64,000 nucleotides of DNA from Methylocaldum sp. 14B (GCF_002005105.1 NZ_MSCV01000005.1:124001-188000); one strand, 5' to 3'; positions 55,434-63,080 are shown, numbered from the stretch's first letter. The notes: generated by a model not told the origin, from the sequence alone. Translations and numbers: made by a program.

Positions 55434-56360
55434 GTGTCTGATACAAAGTTAGCTGCCAAAAACATGCGCTCACCCATCTGTCTTCTTGAAGCCCAAATTG
55501 CAGGTGCTCCATTCAATGTGGCGCCGGAGAAAGCCAGCCTCTGTGCACAGCAACGTGACAATCACAAGATTGACTTTGTCATGGTAGATGAGCCCAAGTT
55601 CGGTGTCAGGGTCAGACTAGACGCGGATAGCCAAACACCTGAGATTGTGCTGCCCATAGCATCGCTGGAGTATTTATGGGCCTTTTCTCATTACTGCTGG
55701 GTTCTGACGCAAGAGTACGCAGCAGCACAACGCGCTGGTGCAAAGCAGTTTGACTGCGTTGGAAACGAAAGGCTTAGGGAGTCAACCCATATTCTCCAAT
55801 GGGCCAAAGCCAACCTAGTCAACTCCGGCACAGCCCAATGGCCTGAGTTTGGTCCTCGCCCAAAGCAGGATTCTGACAGTTGTGACGACTCGCGGGTTGC
55901 GACTGAGCTTTTCCTTTGCACAATCGCCTGGATCTTGCATCACGAAATCGCGCATGTTGTTCTGCAGCACCCAATGATCGACACTGCTTTCTCAGAGCAA
56001 GAGGAGCGAGAAGCAGATAGGTATGCAACTGATTGGCTATTGGATGGCCTGCCCCAAGACGACCCCAGGCTAAGGAAACGTGCGCTTGGCCTGACCGTCG
56101 CAGTACTCTGCTTACAGAGCTTAGAGGTCGACACTGTCTCGTGCTTACGAAATACACATCCAGCAGCCCACGACCGAATATTCAAGAACACAGCAATCTA
56201 CCAAGTTGGAAATGATGAAGTAGTAGAAGCTATGTGTACCGTCGTTCTCCAGTACCTGTTTCATGACACGGGAATTTCAGCAGATGTCGATGGAGCATCC
56301 TTTTCAGAAATTCTTGGTGAGTTGCTATACGACATATCGCGCGCCAAAAGCGGCAGCTAA
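55434..56360 (+). CDS. Cassette 1: Lit/peptidase U49-like HExxH metalloprotease
   Basis: 308 residues from GTG at 55434; the ATG at 55464 is the alternative. A zinc-protease motif HHEIAH is present (His170, Glu171, His174), followed by EQEEREADRYATDWLLDG, in which a downstream Glu/Asp could be the third ligand. The layout resembles the phage-exclusion protease Lit (peptidase U49), which cleaves EF-Tu upon phage infection. There is no signal peptide, so it is cytosolic. The stop lies inside the following attC. Phage-defence function is inferred from family resemblance and cassette context. Confidence 0.7.
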   Translation: MSDTKLAAKNMRSPICLLEAQIAGAPFNVAPEKASLCAQQRDNHKIDFVMVDEPKFGVRVRLDADSQTPEIVLPIASLEYLWAFSHYCWVLTQEYAAAQRAGAKQFDCVGNERLRESTHILQWAKANLVNSGTAQWPEFGPRPKQDSDSCDDSRVATELFLCTIAWILHHEIAHVVLQHPMIDTAFSEQEEREADRYATDWLLDGLPQDDPRLRKRALGLTVAVLCLQSLEVDTVSCLRNTHPAAHDRIFKNTAIYQVGNDEVVEAMCTVVLQYLFHDTGISADVDGASFSEILGELLYDISRAKSGS

Positions 56361-56413
56361 CAATTCATTCAAGCCGACGCCGCTTCGCGGCGCGGCTTAA
56401 TTCAGGCGTTAGC
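56356..56413 (+). other. attC site after cassette 1
   Basis: GCTAACAATTCATTCAAGCC, GACGCCGCTTCGCGGCGC, GGCTTAATTCAGGCGTTAGC: complementary outer arms, an inner hairpin and core GTTAGCC. About 58 bp. Confidence 0.9.
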
Positions 56414-56423
56414 CGGGGAGAAC

Positions 56424-57251
56424 ATGAAGGACTGCTTCACCTCATTAGCCATTCGGATACTGATCGGTGTCGTTGCCATCGTGTTTGTCCTCGCAATGGC
56501 TGCCGCAGGTCTTGCGACCAAGGCTTTCTTAACAGGTGCGACACTGCCACCCAATGTAGGGGTAGCGCCGCTACTCACCGCGATCGTGGCGAGTTCCGGC
56601 GTTCTTGTTGCCTTGCTTGCATTCGCCCGAGATCGCGAAAAGCTGGCGCGGGAGCGAGAGGAGAATCGCTCGAAGATACTTCTAGAGCAGGCTAAGGCGG
56701 GTCTAGACGAGGTCATCGAGCTTCTTAAGGACCAGAACAACAACCGAGTAATCTGGGTCCGAGCAGCCCGCGTACTTTTGGAGGCAACTGCTCTTGGACG
56801 GGCAATCAAGGCACCGGAGTACGCCAAGGCCTACAGGCTCTACGAAGACAGAATCCGTAGCGAGCTCTACCGCGCCTTGACCGTCTACGACGAGGAAACG
56901 CAAGAGCGTAATCCCCTACCTCCTCAGTTCTTTTACGGAATCAAGGATTGGAGTAGGCAGATATCCCTTGATGATGCCGCGAGGGAAGTGTCTCCCGAGG
57001 TTCGCGTCAGCAGCGTGTCGATAGACAGCGTTGTGGCAGAACCATCCCTGAAGCCCCTTGCCGCCAAATCCGTAGTAGCGGTGTTCGAGTTCCTCGAATA
57101 CCCAAGCGACTATTCTGATCCTCTGCTGGAAGTGGAGGTGTGGCAAGGTGACTGGGACAGTTCATATGGTCCTAGCCAAGGTGCCCGGAGATATGTCGCA
57201 CACGCACAGGCCACTACCGCTGTTGGCGGAAGAATTCACAAGAGAGCATAA
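56424..57251 (+). CDS. Cassette 2: membrane protein of unknown function
   Basis: 275 residues. Two membrane helices lie at about 9-31 (ILIGVVAIVFVLAMAAAGLA) and 47-68 (LLTAIVASSGVLVALLAFAR), followed by a charged coiled coil (about 70-105) and a cytosolic domain with no motif I recognise. The layout of two helices plus a soluble domain is common among integron cassettes. The start ATG lies 10 bases after the previous attC. Confidence 0.7.
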   Translation: MKDCFTSLAIRILIGVVAIVFVLAMAAAGLATKAFLTGATLPPNVGVAPLLTAIVASSGVLVALLAFARDREKLAREREENRSKILLEQAKAGLDEVIELLKDQNNNRVIWVRAARVLLEATALGRAIKAPEYAKAYRLYEDRIRSELYRALTVYDEETQERNPLPPQFFYGIKDWSRQISLDDAAREVSPEVRVSSVSIDSVVAEPSLKPLAAKSVVAVFEFLEYPSDYSDPLLEVEVWQGDWDSSYGPSQGARRYVAHAQATTAVGGRIHKRA

Positions 57252-57313
57252 GCGGCTAACAAACGCGTGCAGCCGACGTGCGAGGACGCACGCGGCTGAC
57301 GCGTAGCGTTGAG
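57252..57313 (+). other. attC site after cassette 2
   Basis: GGCTAACAAACGCGTGCAGC and CGCACGCGGCTGACGCGTAG pair around CGACGTGCGAGG; core GTTGAGCC. 62 bp. Confidence 0.88.
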
Positions 57314-57367
57314 CCAGAATAGAATCCGCGTTGGTAATTGAATATTAAGCCCGCTTGGTGGACAGCA

Positions 57368-57601
57368 ATGGAAAATCACGATAATAAGCGAAGCACCTTT
57401 GCGAGGTGCATAACCTGGTTGATGCACACTCGCGACGGCGCTTCGCTAAGCCGGAGTTTTCATTACTATTCCCGGCGCCCTGTTATTCCACTTGCAAGCC
57501 TATTCCCGCCCAACTTTTCGTTAAAGCACACGCGTTACCAGGCTCGCAATAAGCGCATGCGTAAATTTGATAATCGGCCTGAGTTTATATGTCCGTCTTA
57601 A
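57368..57601 (+). CDS. Cassette 3: doubtful small ORF
   Basis: 77 codons from the ATG at 57368. The product is basic with no recognisable motif (KRSTFARCITWLMHTRDGAS). The frame ends just before GGTGCTCAACTCATAAACGT, which resembles the right half of an attC, but a matching left half was not found. The segment may be a cassette without a real gene. Confidence 0.25.
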   Translation: MENHDNKRSTFARCITWLMHTRDGASLSRSFHYYSRRPVIPLASLFPPNFSLKHTRYQARNKRMRKFDNRPEFICPS

Positions 57602-57647
57602 CGCGGTGCTCAACTCATAAACGTTATGTTCAAAAGAAAGCCCGCAG

Positions 57648-58412
57648 ATGAGTGTAAAGAAGTCAGTACAGGAAACCATCCTGGCATTGCCAATAATATT
57701 TGGAATGTTTCATTTATTTATTTTTAGTGTATGGTTGTACTGGCCAATAGCACCAGAAATTCCTTTGGTCTTGTTAAGCTCCATACTCCTAGTATGCTAC
57801 AAGCGGATGGAATGGTTCGTTCCGTTTCCATTGCACACCCGGAACAAAAAAGAACCCACGCTTACTCATAAGCTTATTGAGTTGCCGTTCTGGTATCTGG
57901 TGATGGCCCTTCTCTACGGGCATCTTCGGCAAAAATTCGACCTGTCGAGCCAACTCAACGAAAACATCACTGAAGTGATTCTGTGGGGGTATGGTGCGTT
58001 TTTCGTACTCACCGCAACCATTTCACCATTAAGCCATTACATACTAAATAATTTCTCAGGCTTTCTCTCAAGCATCAAAGAAATACCTCAGTTAGTTCAA
58101 CGGGTCTTAACAATTTTTGTCGTTTATATTGGGAGCGCAGCCATATTTGCTGCGCTATTTAGATATCAATCTGTATGGGTAGAGGGATCTTTCAGCAAGC
58201 CACTCGAAACTTCTCTTGATTCTTTTTATTTTAGCGTCGTCACTATGACCACGCTTGGATATGGTGACATTTATCCAACCAATGATACAACCAAGATATT
58301 GGTGATTATTCAGGTGTTACTCGGGCTGATCCTGCTGGCGGTGATGGTTGGCACTGCAATTTCAGTAACTTTTCATGAGCTTGCTAACTCTGATGAAGAA
58401 CATAACAAGTAG
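57648..58412 (+). CDS. Cassette 4: potassium-channel-like membrane protein
   Basis: 254 residues, hydrophobic throughout, with about six helices. The C-terminal third has a pore signature MTTLGYGDIYPTND (about 199-212), with selectivity filter TLGYGD, flanked by a pore helix (SLDSFYFSVVT) and an inner helix (ILVIIQVLLGLILLAVMVGT). It resembles two-pore-helix ion channels (Ion_trans_2) without the RCK regulatory domain. GC content is lower than average for the window, consistent with transfer. The stop lies inside the following attC. Confidence 0.82.
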   Translation: MSVKKSVQETILALPIIFGMFHLFIFSVWLYWPIAPEIPLVLLSSILLVCYKRMEWFVPFPLHTRNKKEPTLTHKLIELPFWYLVMALLYGHLRQKFDLSSQLNENITEVILWGYGAFFVLTATISPLSHYILNNFSGFLSSIKEIPQLVQRVLTIFVVYIGSAAIFAALFRYQSVWVEGSFSKPLETSLDSFYFSVVTMTTLGYGDIYPTNDTTKILVIIQVLLGLILLAVMVGTAISVTFHELANSDEEHNK

Positions 58413-58514
58413 TTCCAGCGGACCCCAAACACTGCGCGGCTTTTTGCGCATGCCTTCGGCATTGTTGCGCAAACGCCGCTTCGCGTTTGGTTCCGCTGAA
58501 CAAGGGCGTTAGCG
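58400..58514 (+). other. attC site after cassette 4
   Basis: ACATAACAAGTAGTTCCAGC, GGACCCCAAAC ... GTTTGGTTCCGCTGAAC, core GTTAGCG. Long variable terminal structure, about 115 bp. Confidence 0.85.
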
Positions 58515-58519
58515 CGGAT

Positions 58520-59113
58520 ATGTCAGAGAAGACAACAGATCGTGTTATTGAGTTTGTAACCAAGTACGCTTGGGTCGTCTGCATTGCGATCACGTTTGTT
58601 CTCTTCGTCCCAAAAGACGCCGCGGATCAAATCGGTGTTTCTGAGGTTCGAAGCAAGTATCTCGGATACCTTTGGATCGGTCTCGTCGTAACAGGCCTGC
58701 TTTGGGTCGCGTCGGCATTCCGATATCTAGACACGAAAGCGGAAGGCTTTTTCGCGAGACGACGAGCAGCGCGAAAAGAACTAGACCGATTGATGCGACT
58801 TGAGCAAACGCTTGGGCTCCGAATAAGCAGCCTCAATGACGCCGAGATCATGTGGATCAAGTACTGCCTTTTCTACGAGCAGCAGACCTTGAGCGCAGAG
58901 CGTACAAGGCCCGTCGCTCAATCGCTCGTTCACAAGGGGATTTTGCAGGAAGGGTCAGGACACATTCTGGATCTGCCGTTTCACATACCAGATGACGTTT
59001 GGTTGTATCTTCTGCGGCACAAGGACGATCTTCTGCCCGAAAGCGAGAGAACCGATCCTCGTCTGGAGCGTGCTTTGCAAGAGTTTAAAAAGTCATTGCA
59101 CTGGCGTACATGA
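58520..59113 (+). CDS. Cassette 5: superinfection-exclusion SieB-like protein
   Basis: 197 residues from the ATG at 58520, immediately after the attC core. Two membrane helices: YAWVVCIAITFVLFV (about 15-29) and LGYLWIGLVVTGLLWVASAF (about 45-64). A basic segment (RRRAARKELDRLMRLEQTLG) and a soluble domain ending PFHIPDDVWLYLLRHKDDLL follow. The two-helix plus soluble arrangement and several motifs match the SieB family, named for a phage protein that aborts growth of other phages. The assignment is by resemblance. Confidence 0.65.
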   Translation: MSEKTTDRVIEFVTKYAWVVCIAITFVLFVPKDAADQIGVSEVRSKYLGYLWIGLVVTGLLWVASAFRYLDTKAEGFFARRRAARKELDRLMRLEQTLGLRISSLNDAEIMWIKYCLFYEQQTLSAERTRPVAQSLVHKGILQEGSGHILDLPFHIPDDVWLYLLRHKDDLLPESERTDPRLERALQEFKKSLHWRT

Positions 59114-59121
59114 GCATCGGT

Positions 59122-59189
59122 ACGCTAACAAGCCGTTCAACCCGATCGCGCGCGAAAACCCGCGCTCCGGGTTAACGGCGGCGTTAATG
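59122..59189 (+). other. attC site after cassette 5
   Basis: ACGCTAACAAGCCGTTCAAC, CCGATCGCGCGCGAAAACCC, GCGCTCCGGGTTAACGGCGG; core GTTAATG. 68 bp, arms CCGTTCAACCCG/CGGGTTAACGG complementary. Confidence 0.88.
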
Positions 59190-59207
59190 TTCTTGCTGGG
59201 GTCATGA

Positions 59208-60200
59208 GTGTTATTTGAAGACAGCGATATTGATAAGTACCTTTATGAAGAGATTCCTCTTGATAGAGATTGCGTTCTTATGAGCGAGATCTATATAAAG
59301 GAATTTGATGAGGCGCTGGGAAAGATGCTCCGGAGGGAAGAGTGTAATCCTTACGAAGTAGGCTATGTTAGCCTGGTCGTTGTAAGAAAAATCAATGACA
59401 CCTCCCTTGAGCTTTCGTGGTACCCGAACACCTTCACTAGATTTCATGAAGTCTCAATCACACTGCCAAAGGACATGATCAAGGTATGTGTGGGCTGCTG
59501 TCAGTACGGTATTAAGCCCTACATTTTCGTAGATCATGAATGGTTAGAACATCTCCACTTACGAGAATATTCTGTATTCGCACTCGTTGACGCAATAGGT
59601 GTTAAAAATGCGATAAGAGGCAACGCTCTAAATAAAGATAAGCTAATTAAACTTAGAGATAAAATAGATGAATTAGCTGAGAATCAACCAGGCATATCCT
59701 TTATTTCGTTTGCTGACAGTTTGATTCTCAAGAGCAACTGGGATGTAGGCTACTTCCAAAACGGAGTTAAGTGCTCATATAGTCCAGAAAAGATCTTGTA
59801 TGTTATCAAAAAGCTTGATTTTCTTTATCAAGAAATTCTAGGCCTAAAAATTTACGCTGCGCTTACGCAAGGAAGCAATGAATACTATGGCGAGTCATTG
59901 CTTCATATATCTAAAACGAAAAATCATGTTTGCCTAAATAGTTTAGGGGTCCCGTTTGCAGAATTATTGGCAATTGAGAACGCGGCAAAAAAAGCCATTA
60001 AATCAGGTGTGCATCCTCCTATGCAGTTGTACTTGGACGAACAGTATTACCATTCATTGAAGTTTAAGTTCGATTTCAAGAAGAATGATAAACCAAGAAA
60101 TCCATATTCAGCGATAATGAAATCGCACCAGCCGAGCTATTTTTATTCTACTTGCGATGAGCTAATTGCCAATTTCGACAACAAACCAAGCGAACATTAA
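59208..60200 (+). CDS. Cassette 6: AT-rich protein with possible nucleotidyl-cyclase fold
   Basis: 330 residues from GTG at 59208. Base composition is clearly lower in GC than neighbours. A segment ISFISFADSLILKS (about 165-178), followed by IYAALTQGSNEYYGESLLHI and AFAELLAIENAAKKA-like residues (VPFAELLAIENAAKKAIKSG), has the order of class III cyclase-like proteins: a strand with metal Asp, then a GxxxxG hairpin and a helix. Canonical catalytic residues could not all be placed, so activity is uncertain. If real, a cyclic-nucleotide signalling or defence role would be possible. Otherwise unknown. Confidence 0.55.
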   Translation: MLFEDSDIDKYLYEEIPLDRDCVLMSEIYIKEFDEALGKMLRREECNPYEVGYVSLVVVRKINDTSLELSWYPNTFTRFHEVSITLPKDMIKVCVGCCQYGIKPYIFVDHEWLEHLHLREYSVFALVDAIGVKNAIRGNALNKDKLIKLRDKIDELAENQPGISFISFADSLILKSNWDVGYFQNGVKCSYSPEKILYVIKKLDFLYQEILGLKIYAALTQGSNEYYGESLLHISKTKNHVCLNSLGVPFAELLAIENAAKKAIKSGVHPPMQLYLDEQYYHSLKFKFDFKKNDKPRNPYSAIMKSHQPSYFYSTCDELIANFDNKPSEH

Positions 60201-60242
60201 CAAGGCATAGCAGCGGACAAGCCGCTGAATGCAACGTTAGAA
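60194..60242 (+). other. attC site after cassette 6
   Basis: ACATTAACAAGGCATAGCAG, CGGACAAGCCGCTGAATGCA, core GTTAGAA. CAGCGG/CCGCTG form the stem. 49 bp; the preceding stop codon lies inside. Confidence 0.85.
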
Positions 60243-60254
60243 GTTCGGAACGCG

Positions 60255-60845
60255 ATGACGATTGAAGACATATTCAAGGTTGTAAGCCTAGTTCTCGCCT
60301 CCTTCGGAGGTGGGGCCCTAATTGTGGTTGGCCTCACCAAGTGGCTTGGAAACGTAATGGCTGGTCGTATCCTTCAAACCGAAAAGGCCAAGCTAGATAA
60401 GCAGCTAGAGGGACTTCGGCATGAACTAGGATTAACGAAATCCTCCTACGAGCATCATCTCGACTTGATTCTCGATTACTACGCAACCTTCTACAGGCAC
60501 TACCGGCTATGCCAGCGAACAGCCTACGTAGACGCCCACCGGGAACTGCCCAACGGTGAAATGAAATTCACGAAGGACGAATTCATAGCTTCTCTTGGAA
60601 AGTTCCTCTCCGAGTGGGCGGAAAAGGAAGGAAGAATACGTCTGTTGCTTCCCTCACCGTTGTTGGCCCTCCATGAGAGAGCGGTCGGACAATTCAATGA
60701 ATTTAAGAGAGCCGTTCACGACTTTACGCCCGCCGAACCGGCCCCGAGGAGGAAGGAGCTGGTGTTTCGCGAAATCGATGAAATCAAGGCCGAGCTGGAA
60801 AATGGCCTTCGCGAATTCCTGCGCACGGAAAGCCTGCTGAAATGA
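60255..60845 (+). CDS. Cassette 7: single-helix membrane protein with coiled coil
   Basis: 196 residues. One membrane helix at about 8-30 (VVSLVLASFGGGALIVVGLT) is followed by a coiled-coil stretch (about 40-65, TEKAKLDKQLEGLRHELGLT) and a mainly helical cytosolic domain (YYATFYRHYRLCQRTAYVDA). No enzymatic motif is visible. Similar short anchored helical proteins are frequent in integron cassettes; function unknown. Confidence 0.7.
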   Translation: MTIEDIFKVVSLVLASFGGGALIVVGLTKWLGNVMAGRILQTEKAKLDKQLEGLRHELGLTKSSYEHHLDLILDYYATFYRHYRLCQRTAYVDAHRELPNGEMKFTKDEFIASLGKFLSEWAEKEGRIRLLLPSPLLALHERAVGQFNEFKRAVHDFTPAEPAPRRKELVFREIDEIKAELENGLREFLRTESLLK

Positions 60846-60851
60846 AAAAAC

Positions 60852-60957
60852 TTCTAACAATCGGTTGCACTCCGACCCGCAAAAGCGGCACTGTTTTGTT
60901 GGCATTGTCTGGCATCATCAGGCCGCTTTTGCGGTCGGGTGAACCGAAACGTTAACT
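60852..60957 (+). other. attC site after cassette 7
   Basis: TTCTAACAATCGGTTGCACT, CCGACCCGCAAAAGCGGC ... GCCGCTTTTGCGGTCGGGTG, core GTTAACT. The arms CCGACCCGCAAAAGCGGC and its inverse pair along 17-18 bp. About 106 bp. Confidence 0.88.
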
Positions 60958-60964
60958 GGCAAAA

Positions 60965-61594
60965 ATGAGCAAAGTTCTAGCAGGCGTTGGAAATATACTG
61001 GCAGGTTTCTTTTTTGGGGTTGGGCTGCTATCACCGTTAAATAAATGGGGTCAGACACGAATATTCCGCGAAACTGACCAGTGTTAACTTTCCGAGGCAT
61101 ATCATGGCCCGCCTTCCCCGCTACGTCATGCCAGGCCAACCCCAGCACATCATCCAGCGCGGCAATAATCGGCAGATCATCTTCGCCGCCGATGCGGATT
61201 ACCAGTTCTTCCGCGATGCCCTTGTGGGTGCGTCCCGCAAACATGGCTTGCAGATACACGTCTACGTCTGGATGACCAGCCATATCCACCTACTCGCTAC
61301 TCCGCAATTCGAGAACAGCATCAGCATGGTGATTCAATCCGTTGCCCGCAAGTATGAGCAATATTTCAACTACACCTACCAGCGCAGCGGCACGCGATGG
61401 GAAGGGCGCTAGGTGACGAAAAGTTCCAGGCGACGACAGAATTGTTCAGCAAGCGACGCGCAGCTTCCAAAGGAGTTGGCGTCCGAGGAAGGAGAATAAT
61501 CGTGTCTGACCCCATTTATCCAAAAATTGAATCTAATACAAAGTTCGGTGAAGAGCATGCCGCAGGCGCAAAGGCTCATACGGCAGTAAACTGA
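60965..61594 (+). pseudogene. Cassette 8: small membrane protein gene interrupted by a transposon derivative
   Basis: Starts ATG 60965 just after the attC: MSKVLAGVGNILAGFFFGVG then LLSPLN, a hydrophobic peptide cut at about 61041. After the element, the sequence resumes with YPKIESNTKFGEEHAAGAKA then HTAV and a stop at 61594, plausibly the original 3' end. The gene is broken. Confidence 0.55.
61041..61519 (+). mobile_element. Deletion derivative of an IS200-like/REP-associated (Y1) transposase element
   Basis: Perfect 20-bp terminal inverted repeats, ATAAATGGGGTCAGACACGA at both ends in opposite orientation, enclose about 480 bp. The internal gene starts at 61104: MARLPRYVMPGQPQHIIQRG, then NNRQIIFAADADYQFFRDAL, VWMTSHIHLLATP (HUH-type HIH motif). 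It stops after GTRWEGR at 61412, where the family normally continues. The following bases encode ALGDEKFQATTELFSKRRAA, the family's C-terminal block, so an internal deletion joined the two. The conserved catalytic Tyr region falls in the deleted part; it cannot be active by itself. Confidence 0.85.
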
Positions 61595-61629
61595 GACATC
61601 ACACGAAACTCTCTGCGGGAGAAGGGCCC

Positions 61630-61851
61630 ATGAAAACAGAAGATCTGTTGCGAGAAATCGAGTCACTCCCTGTGGAGGAGCGCGCGCGGGTAGCTGACTC
61701 AGTGCTCAAGAGCTTGAACCCACCAGAATCTGAAATCGACAAGAAGTGGGCTGAAGTGGCCAAACGGCGGCTGGAAGAGATTAAATCAGGTTCTGTTAAG
61801 CCGGTATCGGGAGAAGAGGTCTTTGAAGAGGTCTGGAAACGGTTCTCGTGA
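61630..61851 (+). CDS. Antitoxin of RelB/addiction-module type
   Basis: 73 residues: LLREIESLPVEERARVADSV then LKSLNPPESEIDKKWAEVAK, the unstable-antitoxin family (PF09720-like), acidic and helical. The stop codon overlaps the toxin start by one base (TGATG), the usual coupled arrangement. Because the toxin is broken (amber stop), the antitoxin may be an orphan now. Confidence 0.85.
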   Translation: MKTEDLLREIESLPVEERARVADSVLKSLNPPESEIDKKWAEVAKRRLEEIKSGSVKPVSGEEVFEEVWKRFS

Positions 61852-62147
61852 TGCGGTACTCCTTCCATCCAGAAGCCCAAATGGAGTTCCGACTCGCAAT
61901 CGATTACTACGAGGAACGAGAAAAGACGCTTGGGTATCAATTCGCGACGGAAGTCTACGCTGCGATAGAGCGAACCACCGCGCATCCCGGAATGTAGCCC
62001 TTTATTGAAGAAGGCGTTCGCCGCTGTCTTATTCGTCGGTTCCCGTATGGAATTGTGTACCATCACGACGAGAGCAATGACGAATTGCTAATTCTTGCAG
62101 TAATGCATCTTCATCGCGAACCGTACTATTGGGTTCATCGAAACTGA
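61851..62147 (+). pseudogene. RelE/ParE-type toxin with internal amber stop
   Basis: The frame encodes MRYSFHPEAQMEFRLAIDYY, then EEREKTLGYQFATEVYAAIE, RTTAHPGM, TAG at 61995-61997, then PFIEEGVRRCLIRRFPYGIV and LILAVMHLHREPYYWVHRN. The family has Trp (or similar) before PFIEEGVRR, so a single TGG-to-TAG change is the simplest explanation. The full length would be 98 residues. The C-terminal catalytic region (RRFPYGIVY) is intact but beyond the stop. Confidence 0.85.
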
Positions 62148-62382
62148 TGCCGAACAATGCGCTCAACTCGGACTGCCTCGGTCGCTCCGCTCCTTCGGCA
62201 GTGAACGATGCGGTTCGTTCCTCACCGCATCCTACAAAACCGCTATTCAGGGCTGGCCAAACGCAGCGCTCAAAGGAAAGTGCCGCCTGTTGGCTGCTTT
62301 GAAGGTTGGTTTTTTGATCTGGTTCGGTGGCTTCGTTGAACATCCGTTGGAGGCGTGCCCCTTACCTTTGCGTTGGGCATAA
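62148..62382 (+). other. Two decayed attC-like segments with an intruding GTAGGATGCGG palindrome
   Basis: GCCGAACAATGCGCTCAACT, then CGGACTGCCTCGG, resembles the left half of an attC. Its right side is interrupted by GATGCGGTTCGTTCCTCACC, then GCATCCTAC, the palindrome family seen at 10651. CTGGCCAAACGCAGCGCTC to TTTGCGTTGGGC (about 62252-62382) looks like a longer attC with core GTTGGGC. Confidence 0.5.
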
Positions 62383-62400
62383 CCGGAAAGGTCATCATCA

Positions 62401-62671
62401 TGCCAACAATTTCGATGTTTTACGCATCCTCATTCGAATGTTTTTCTATGATACGGACAAGCACAACGTGCCGCACATCCATGCCGAATATCAAGGCCAA
62501 GTAGCCGTTTACTCGATTCTCGACGGAGCCGTTTTGGTTGGAGAGCTTCCACCGAGGAAACACAAACTGGTCGTCGCATGGATTGAAATACACCAAGATG
62601 ATTTGCTTGCTGACTGGCAATTGGCCGTCAACGGCAAGAAACCGTTCCCGATTCGAGGGCTTGATCAATGA
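62401..62671 (+). pseudogene. DUF4160 protein gene with frameshift
   Basis: ATG at 62401 starts MPTISMFYA in one frame. The conserved continuation ILIRMFFYDTDKHNVPHIHA then EYQGQVAVYSILDGAVLVGE, PPRKHKLVVAWIEIHQDDLL, ADWQLAVNGKKPFPIRGLDQ is in the next frame. One missing G (TACGC for TACGGC, about 62425) explains it. It overlaps the DUF2442 gene by 4 bp. The two families are often paired and behave like toxin-antitoxin partners, though their roles are not well defined. Confidence 0.8.
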
Positions 62672-62958
62672 ATATTGCGGAAGTCATTCCACAAGATAAT
62701 TACGTGCTGTACATCAAATCCGAAGATGGAAAAACCGGTTTATTTGACGTAAAGCCATATCTCGGCTCTGAAGCATTCTCACCGTTAAAAGACAAAGCCG
62801 AGTTCGAGCGAGTTCACAATGGTCGATATTTTGTCGAATGGGACTGTGGAGCAGATCTATCTGCGGATACTATTCAGGCACGCTGGGAAGCCACATCAAC
62901 GAGGGATGCCCAACAAAGCGCTCCAGCGGACTCCGCTGATACTCCACCGCTGAGCTAA
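62668..62958 (+). CDS. DUF2442 protein, C terminus read into attC
   Basis: 96 residues: MNIAEVIPQDNYVLYIKSED, GKTGLFDVKPYLGSEAFSPL, RVHNGRYFVEWDCGADLSAD, the DUF2442 pattern. It starts within the last codons of the DUF4160 frame (ATGA), a coupled pair. The last ~20 residues (TRDAQQSAPADSADTPPLS) are encoded by the following attC and are not part of the family. Confidence 0.85.
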   Translation: MNIAEVIPQDNYVLYIKSEDGKTGLFDVKPYLGSEAFSPLKDKAEFERVHNGRYFVEWDCGADLSADTIQARWEATSTRDAQQSAPADSADTPPLS

Positions 62959-62968
62959 TTCGTTAGGG
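62908..62968 (+). other. Last attC site of the array
   Basis: GCCCAACAAAGCGCTCCAGC, GGACTCCGCTGATACTCCAC, CGCTGAGCTAATTCGTTAGG; core GTTAGGG. AGCGCTCCAGCGG and CCGCTGAGCTAATT form the arms. 61 bp. Confidence 0.88.
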
Positions 62969-63080
62969 AACCTCTGAACAAGTGGATTCCGTTCACGGTT
63001 CGACAAGCCTGTCCTGAGTCCTTCGACAGGCTCAGGACAGGCCCTTCGACTCGGCTCAGGGCGAACGGCCTACTGAGATA
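62966..63080. repeat. Palindromic element abutting the array end
   Basis: CTCTGAACAAGTGGATTCCG and TTCGACAAGCCTGTCCTGAG are shared with 54463-54508; the inner part is a CCTGAG-CTTCGACAGGCTCAGG palindrome. It begins right at the recombination core of the last attC. Confidence 0.75.
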
